In this document: in pieces, positions 5,843 to 9,883 of the stretch
Layout of the letters: the number at the start of each line of letters is the position of its first letter
Numbering within the stretch: position 1 is the stretch's first letter
NCBI GenBank assembly: GCA_003978075.1
Contig: QOAM01000130.1
Coordinates: 1 to 9,883, forward strand
Source of the DNA: Thermodesulfatator sp.
Lineage (GTDB): Bacteria > Desulfobacterota > Thermodesulfobacteria > Thermodesulfobacteriales > Thermodesulfobacteriaceae
DNA length: 9,883 bases
Direction of reading: 5' to 3'
Made by a program: the position numbers and the translations under genes
The notes under the pieces: generated by a model
Told to the model about the DNA's origin: nothing
Databases searched by the model: none
What the model saw: the letters and a program-made list of their open reading frames with translations, nothing else

Positions 5843-8235
5843 AACACAACCTCCTTTAGTTTTTTTTGGATTTTTCGGCGCAGCTCTTCGGCCTCCTGGG
5901 CCGAGAGTTTCTCCCCTCCACCGGTCTGAAGATAAAAGATAAAGGCGGCCATGTCTTCCTTTTCCGAGACTAAGGCCTTGCCGATCCCGAGGCCACTTTG
6001 GGTGATTATAGTGGCTATCTCGTAAAGAAGGAAGGGGGCCTCTGGGGTATAAATTTCCAGCAGCGTATAAAAGGCTGAGGTCTCTTGGTCTATCTTGATT
6101 TCCGAAGGGGGGCTCCATTTTATTTTAGATCTCGGTCGCCAGATACTTCCGGTCTTGCGGGCCAAAAGGGCCGCCAGATCTATCTCCTTCCGAGAGACCT
6201 TTAAAAAAAGGGCCTCCCAATCTCTTAAGTCGGCCTCTGGAAAGAGGGGTTCCACCAGGAACTCGTCCACAGCCAATCCCTGAGGCCAGGTGAAGGCTCG
6301 AACCCTTCGGAGGCGAAATCCTGCGGCAAGCAGGGTTCCGCAGAGGTCGGCCAACAGTCCGAAACGATCGCGACATATTACAAAAAGATGGCATCCCTCC
6401 CCCCGGGTGAGACTTTCCGCGAGCAACTCCTGGCCTGAGGCCAGAAAACGCTCCACTAGAAGGCAGAGGTGTTTCAGGGTCTTGAGGTCGTAGTGTTCTA
6501 ACTGGGGAAGGGGGACACTTTTTACCAGCCAAGAGGGGAGCTCCCTCAGCAAGGCCTCCCTTTTGCGGGCTAAGTCTGTGGCCTCCTTGCGTAGCTGAAA
6601 GAGTTTGAGCACTTTCTGATAGAGCTCTTCCAGGAGTTCCGCCTTCCAGGAAGTGAGGGCCCGGGGACCGGTAGCCTGGGAATCGGCCAGAGTCAAGAGA
6701 TAGAGGGAAGAAAGTCGACGAGGGGTTTTTACCTTTAGGGCCACATCCTCCGCTACCTTCTCTTCCCCTAGATCCCGGCGCAAGGCCGTGTCCACCAGGA
6801 GGAGGTGATGACGCACTAAGAAAACCACCTCTTCCAAGGCTTCTCCAGAGAGGCCAAAACGTCGGGCTATCTCCTGCACCTTTTGTGCCCCGGTCTCCGC
6901 ATGCCTGGGCTCCCCCTTGGCGATGTCGTGGAGAAGGGCGGCGAAATAGAGCTCTCTGGGCGGATCCGAGAGATCCTTCCACAGATCTGGCCGTTCGGAG
7001 CGCAGTCGGTGAAGGGCCTCCACCGTGAGAAAAAGGTGCTCGTCCAGCGCGTAAAGGTGGTAGAGGTCGTATTGCACCTTCCCCTGAAGGGGGCGAAATT
7101 CCGGAAGGAGATGGTAGAGGATCCCTGTGGTGCGCATGGTTCGGAGCATGAGGAGACTCGCAGGCTCAGGGAGAAGGGAGACAAAGGCCTCCCGCAACTC
7201 CTCCAGGTCCTCGGGACGAAAAGAGCGTCCGCGGAGATATTTTTTGAGATATCGATCGAAGGGGAAACCTTCCCGGGCCTGCGTCTCGAAGATGCGTCGC
7301 AGAAAGGCCCCGGTGGGGATGGGAAACTCGAAACGGATTTTGCGAGAATCTTCGGGGAAAAAGAGGTCCTCCACGGTGTCCATGAGGTCTTCTGCCGTCT
7401 CTTTAATGGTGGAGAGGGCCCGGAAGAGGTCGGTCATGAAGGCCTCGGTGCCTTTGCGGTCAGGGGAATACCCCAGGCGCCGGGCCACTTCCGGTTGATA
7501 TTCCATAAAAAGGCGATCTTCTTTGCGCTCACAGAAATGATGAAGGGTCTCTCGCACCCTTCGGAGGAAGCCTACCGCTTCGGAGATCCGCCTTTCCTCT
7601 TCCGGGGTGAGGAGCCCGGTACGCACGAAGTCTCCCAGCTCCTCCAGCCCGAAGACAATCCGCCCGGCCCAAAGGAGAAACTGGAAATCCCTCAGGCCCC
7701 CGGGGCCGTCCTTGAGGTGGGGCTCCAGGAAATACACCTCCTCTCCCAACCGAGCCAAACGGGCCTCCCGAAATTTTTTGAGGCGGAGGTAAAGCTCCTT
7801 GGCCCGACCGGAGATGAGTCTCTGGAAGCCGCGGGTTAGCTCGGCAAAGAGGCCCTCCGAACCATAAATAAGACGTGCGGAAAAGAGGGCAGTGAGAAAG
7901 GTAGGGTCCTCCAGGGCGAAGTTTAGGGCCTCTTCCGGAGTAAAGATGCGGTAGGTGACCTCGAAGCGATAGTCCCATAGGGGATAGATGAGGCGTTCCA
8001 CGAATTCCGAGAGCTCCTTTTCCGAAAGCCCAGTGTGGAGAAAAAGGAGGTCTATATCCGAGCCCGCACAGAGGTACCCTTCTCCATAACCCCCCAGGGC
8101 CACTAAGGCCACCTGCTCTCGCGCACCTGGTCTCTCCCGGAAAAGGGGGTCCCAGAGGTCTTTAACAAATTTGTCGAAATAAAAACAGCGCTCGCGTTCT
8201 ATAGATCCTTCCCCGAGACGCCCTGGCCCCATCAC
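5839..8235 (-). CDS. glnD: [Protein-PII] uridylyltransferase / uridylyl-removing enzyme
   Basis: This bifunctional nitrogen sensor adds UMP to PII when glutamine is low and removes it when glutamine is high. It has 798 residues against about 890 in E. coli, and is shorter at the N-terminus. Domains in order: nucleotidyltransferase with ALGGYGEGYLCAGSDIDLL (residues 46-64; S59, D60, D62), the GlnD hallmark EPHLKDGPGGLRDFQFLLWA (171-190), an HD domain with LLHDIAKG (H436, D437), HH476-477 and ADSQATGP (D518), then two ACT domains (about 615-665 and 722-775) that would bind glutamine. The usual Arg of GGYGRG is Glu52. The start is GTG 8235 or the adjacent ATG 8232; an in-frame TAG (the glnB stop) bars anything further upstream. 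GGAGG at 8247-8251 is 11 bases from the GTG. The stop overlaps glnA ATG by four bases. Confidence 0.95.
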   Translation of the reverse strand: MMGPGRLGEGSIERERCFYFDKFVKDLWDPLFRERPGAREQVALVALGGYGEGYLCAGSDIDLLFLHTGLSEKELSEFVERLIYPLWDYRFEVTYRIFTPEEALNFALEDPTFLTALFSARLIYGSEGLFAELTRGFQRLISGRAKELYLRLKKFREARLARLGEEVYFLEPHLKDGPGGLRDFQFLLWAGRIVFGLEELGDFVRTGLLTPEEERRISEAVGFLRRVRETLHHFCERKEDRLFMEYQPEVARRLGYSPDRKGTEAFMTDLFRALSTIKETAEDLMDTVEDLFFPEDSRKIRFEFPIPTGAFLRRIFETQAREGFPFDRYLKKYLRGRSFRPEDLEELREAFVSLLPEPASLLMLRTMRTTGILYHLLPEFRPLQGKVQYDLYHLYALDEHLFLTVEALHRLRSERPDLWKDLSDPPRELYFAALLHDIAKGEPRHAETGAQKVQEIARRFGLSGEALEEVVFLVRHHLLLVDTALRRDLGEEKVAEDVALKVKTPRRLSSLYLLTLADSQATGPRALTSWKAELLEELYQKVLKLFQLRKEATDLARKREALLRELPSWLVKSVPLPQLEHYDLKTLKHLCLLVERFLASGQELLAESLTRGEGCHLFVICRDRFGLLADLCGTLLAAGFRLRRVRAFTWPQGLAVDEFLVEPLFPEADLRDWEALFLKVSRKEIDLAALLARKTGSIWRPRSKIKWSPPSEIKIDQETSAFYTLLEIYTPEAPFLLYEIATIITQSGLGIGKALVSEKEDMAAFIFYLQTGGGEKLSAQEAEELRRKIQKKLKEVVL
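5850..5854 (-). promoter_or_regulatory. glnA ribosome binding site inside the 3' end of glnD
   Basis: GGAGG seven bases before ATG 5842 decides the glnA start among several in a long open frame. It allows strong independent initiation in addition to coupling with glnD, as suits an enzyme needed in far larger amount than its regulator. Confidence 0.85.
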
Positions 8236-8238
8236 ACT

Positions 8239-8577
8239 CTAAAGGGCCTCCCGTCCTCTTTCTCCAGTGCGGATACGGAGGGCCTCTTCAATGGGGTAAA
8301 TAAAGATCTTACCGTCTCCGATCTTTCCGGTGCGGGCGCTTTTCAGGATGGCCTCCACCACCCGATCCACCATCTCTTCCGGGACCACGATCTCCAATTT
8401 CATCTTGGGCAAGAAGTCCACCACATACTCCGCTCCGCGGTAGATTTCCTGATGCCCCTTCTGGCGCCCAAAACCCTTAACCTCGGAGATAGTCATGCCC
8501 TGAATGCCGATCTCCGTAAGGGCCTCCTTCACCTCCTCCAACTTGAAGGGCTTGATAATAGCTTCAATCTTCTTCAT
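8239..8577 (-). CDS. glnB: Nitrogen regulatory protein PII
   Basis: A small trimeric signal protein that binds ATP/ADP and 2-oxoglutarate and tunes nitrogen assimilation. ATG 8577-8575 gives exactly the canonical 112 residues and has GGAGG five bases upstream. A GTG at 8583 is in frame but overlaps that site and would add two residues. The sequence opens MKKIEAIIKPFKLEEVKEAL. The T-loop GRQKGHQEIYRGAEYVVDFL holds Tyr51, the residue uridylylated by GlnD. The C-terminal part TGKIGDGKIFIYPIEEALRIRTGE matches the PII nucleotide-binding signature. Its context with glnD and glnA, and no amtB in the window, favours GlnB over GlnK, though paralogues are hard to separate by sequence alone. glnD begins three bases after its TAG stop. 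Confidence 0.96.
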   Translation of the reverse strand: MKKIEAIIKPFKLEEVKEALTEIGIQGMTISEVKGFGRQKGHQEIYRGAEYVVDFLPKMKLEIVVPEEMVDRVVEAILKSARTGKIGDGKIFIYPIEEALRIRTGERGREAL

Positions 8578-8582
8578 GGCCA

Positions 8583-8587
8583 CCTCC
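8583..8587 (-). promoter_or_regulatory. glnB ribosome binding site
   Basis: GGAGG with a five-base spacer (TGGCC) to ATG 8577. It fixes the start two codons inside the longest open frame and so gives the canonical PII length. Confidence 0.85.
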
Positions 8588-8600
8588 GGTTTTTTAGAGG

Positions 8601-8616
8601 ATCAAATTTAGTGCCA
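8601..8616 (-). promoter_or_regulatory. Sigma-54-like -24/-12 promoter upstream of glnB
   Basis: On the minus strand TGGCACTAAATTTGAT aligns to the sigma-54 consensus TGGCACG, four bases, TTGCW with correct spacing. All of TGGCAC and TTG match. The G after TGGCAC is T, and the -12 GC is GA. Transcription would start near 8590, giving a leader of about a dozen bases just ahead of the glnB ribosome site. Nitrogen-limited, NtrC-type activation of a glnB-led operon is well known in proteobacteria. I see no clear NtrC site in the 60 bases upstream. Confidence 0.5.
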
Positions 8617-8678
8617 TCACAGACTCCCCGTAACCCCTTTTTTTCTAACAAGGCCTCCAAGGTCTCTCCCGAGAGGCT

Positions 8679-9563
8679 TCAGTAAAGAAGAGGGAGGTCT
8701 CTTTCAGAGAAAGAGTCCTCCGCATTTTGACGAAATTGTAAAGACTCTTCTTCTTTTGCGACAATTTTGAAATCTCGGGGAAGGGGTTTGATCTCCAGGA
8801 GGAGGCCTTCCAAATAGAGGCGGGAGGGATCTTCTGGCCGCAGGGAAAAGAGATAGAGGTTGGGGCGGATTTGATGCTGAAGGTAGGGGAGGCAGGCCCG
8901 CTTGAAGGTCTCGGCCCGGAGGAAGTTTTCCGGACGCAGGCCCTCTTCCGAGGGGGTTTTCTCCAAGAGTATCCAAGGTTCTATCTTTTCGCGAGGCACC
9001 CCTCCCAGAAGGCGTAGCTGAGAGGCAGAGCGTAGCTCCGAGGCCCCAGCCAGGCGCACGAAGACCTGCCCTTTTCCATCGAAGAGAAATTCCTTAAATG
9101 GGGCCTTGCGGCCAAAGACCGGATAAGGCAGGCGGTATTGGAGACTTATATCATAAATCTTGAGTCGTAAGTGCCGGGGAAGAGGCGTAAGAAGATGATC
9201 CTCTTGAGCCCTAGAAAGGAGGCTCTGCCAAAAGGCCTCCGATAGGGTCTCCCTTTCCCTCTCGCTTCGTCCCAGACGCAGGTGCATCTCTTCCAGTCGG
9301 CCCTGCAAGGTCCGACGGGAAAGACGCTTAAGATAGGCCCTGCGCCAGTAGCGAAAAGATTCCGGATTCTTGCGCAGATCCAAGGCCTCAAAGGCCAAAT
9401 TAATCTCTAGGGCCTTCTCCCCCGATCCGGAAGAAAGATCAGGGTGATAGACCTGCTGCAAGGTGCGATAACAGGCCCTGACCAGGCGAAATAGCCCTTC
9501 TTCATCCAGCTCTTTTACGATGCGGGGAGAAAGTCCCAGAATCTCAAAAGGATTCCTGCGCAT
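8679..9563 (-). CDS. J-domain protein (DnaJ-like N-terminus, unrecognised C-terminus)
   Basis: It has 294 residues. The N-terminal 70 form a J domain: NPFEILGLSP opens it, helix II runs through EEGLFRLVRACYRTLQQVY, and the HPD triad that stimulates DnaK ATPase is at 40-42. The sequence then continues EINLAFEALDLRKNPESF, with Tyr-Trp-Arg-Arg next. Residues about 75-125 are charged and helical (RLEEMHLRLGRSERERETL). The remainder (about 130-294) is mixed strand/helix with no glycine-rich region, zinc centre or DnaJ C-terminal domain that I can see, so it is not DnaJ itself. A specialised DnaK co-chaperone is the likely role; its client is unknown. ATG 9563 fits the J-domain start although no good Shine-Dalgarno precedes it. 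It ends about 100 bases before glnB and is probably a separate transcription unit. Confidence 0.78.
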   Translation of the reverse strand: MRRNPFEILGLSPRIVKELDEEGLFRLVRACYRTLQQVYHPDLSSGSGEKALEINLAFEALDLRKNPESFRYWRRAYLKRLSRRTLQGRLEEMHLRLGRSERERETLSEAFWQSLLSRAQEDHLLTPLPRHLRLKIYDISLQYRLPYPVFGRKAPFKEFLFDGKGQVFVRLAGASELRSASQLRLLGGVPREKIEPWILLEKTPSEEGLRPENFLRAETFKRACLPYLQHQIRPNLYLFSLRPEDPSRLYLEGLLLEIKPLPRDFKIVAKEEESLQFRQNAEDSFSERDLPLLY

Positions 9564-9664
9564 GTTTCTATTTTAAGCCTAAAGAGACTCTGGAGAAAGG
9601 TCCTTTACCTAGGGCTTCGCCTCCTAAGTTATACCCGAGACCCCTGACTTTTTCAGGGGGGCTT
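9564..9664. other. Intergenic spacer between the receiver-domain gene and the J-domain gene
   Basis: About 100 bases. On the minus strand it holds a hairpin (described separately) and TAAAAT just ahead of the J-domain ATG, which could be a -10 box but has no good -35 partner. Nothing else is supported. Confidence 0.4.
9641..9659 (-). terminator. Hairpin after the receiver-domain gene
   Basis: CCCCTGA, loop AAAAG, TCAGGGG is a perfect 7-bp stem starting about five bases after the TGA stop at 9665. The tail on the minus strand (TCTCGGG) lacks a T run, so it is not a textbook intrinsic terminator. It could still end or protect the transcript of the receiver gene. Confidence 0.4.
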
Positions 9665-9883
9665 TCAGGAGAGATAGGGACGGAGGTCCGAAAGGCTGAA
9701 GGGCTTGAAGAGGACCGGGACCCCGGATCCGCAGGGCTCCGGTTCCACCAAAGGGGTATAGCCGGTGATGCAAATGACCTTAATATGGGGATAGTGTTTG
9801 AGGATCCAGTGGGCCAGCTCCGGCCCGCTCATATCTGGAAGGATGATGTCCACAATGGCCACCTTAATGGAAGAGGCCTCCCG
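9665..9883 (-). CDS. Response-regulator receiver domain, C-terminal fragment
   Basis: The gene runs off the right edge, so only its last 72 codons are seen. The sequence holds the phospho-acceptor Asp in VAIVDIILPDMSG, the switch Thr in VICITGY and the conserved Lys in LFKPFSLSDL, the standard order of a CheY-like receiver. It stops seven residues after the KPF motif (TGA 9667-9665), so no output domain follows. The protein is either a single-domain regulator or, commonly, a hybrid sensor kinase ending in a receiver; the visible part cannot tell which. The GTG at 9862 is an internal Val codon, not the start. Confidence 0.88.
   Translation of the reverse strand, partial: REASSIKVAIVDIILPDMSGPELAHWILKHYPHIKVICITGYTPLVEPEPCGSGVPVLFKPFSLSDLRPYLS

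Noticed and set aside
4139..5929. A 596-codon open frame on the plus strand
   Set aside because: It is antisense to glnA, which has full-length, motif-complete coding sequence. Its start also overlaps the phosphorylase gene in another frame. The translation is low-complexity with no recognisable domain; long antisense frames are expected from GC-rich codon use.
5843..6118. An N-terminal extension of glutamine synthetase upstream of ATG 5842
   Set aside because: The extension is only the unused frame of glnD. The strong GGAGG and family-like N-terminus place the start at 5842.
6883..7839. A 318-codon plus-strand frame and a 285-codon minus-strand frame at 6125-6982
   Set aside because: Both lie inside glnD in other frames. 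They show no motif, and glnD is well supported across its whole length.
8650..8680. Imperfect hairpin after the J-domain gene as a terminator
   Set aside because: The stem is about five pairs with a bulge, the loop is long and no T run follows on the minus strand.

Overview
The window looks like chromosomal DNA of a GC-rich, probably thermophilic Gram-negative bacterium. The proteins are rich in Glu, Lys, Arg and Leu. Genes are tightly packed, with 4-bp start/stop overlaps (ATGA or GTGA) at three junctions. The gene set (glnB-glnD-glnA, a bacterial topA with four zinc fingers, a coiled-coil PD-(D/E)XK-like protein) would fit Thermodesulfobacteriota or a relative. That placement is inference from protein style only. 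I see no IS element, CRISPR array, tRNA or rRNA.

Layout. Bases 1-1157 (minus strand) hold a coiled-coil/nuclease-like hypothetical gene followed by the first 134 codons of a family-5 (peptide/nickel type) ABC transporter substrate-binding protein. The two are meant to overlap by GTGA. As the sequence stands, a frameshift near 460-475 runs the first gene into the second without a stop. Bases 1158-1334 form a divergent spacer. Bases 1335-4433 (plus strand) hold topA, a 64-codon zinc-ribbon gene coupled to it by ATGA but carrying an in-frame TGA, and a nucleoside-phosphorylase-like gene.

Bases 4430-8577 (minus strand) are a nitrogen-assimilation operon, glnB-glnD-glnA. GlnB (PII) senses nitrogen and energy state, GlnD uridylylates and deuridylylates PII, and GlnA makes glutamine. 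A sigma-54-like -24/-12 element lies just upstream of glnB, and a UUCG-capped hairpin lies just after glnA, inside the 3' end of the convergent phosphorylase gene. Bases 8679-9563 (minus) encode a J-domain protein with an unrecognised C-terminal region. Bases 9665-9883 (minus) are the C-terminal end of a response-regulator receiver domain whose gene continues past the window.

Most of the window is housekeeping. The points worth a second look are the TGA-interrupted zinc-ribbon gene with a stem-loop right after the TGA, the frameshifted junction at about 460, and the sigma-54-like promoter. I found no convincing new multi-gene system.
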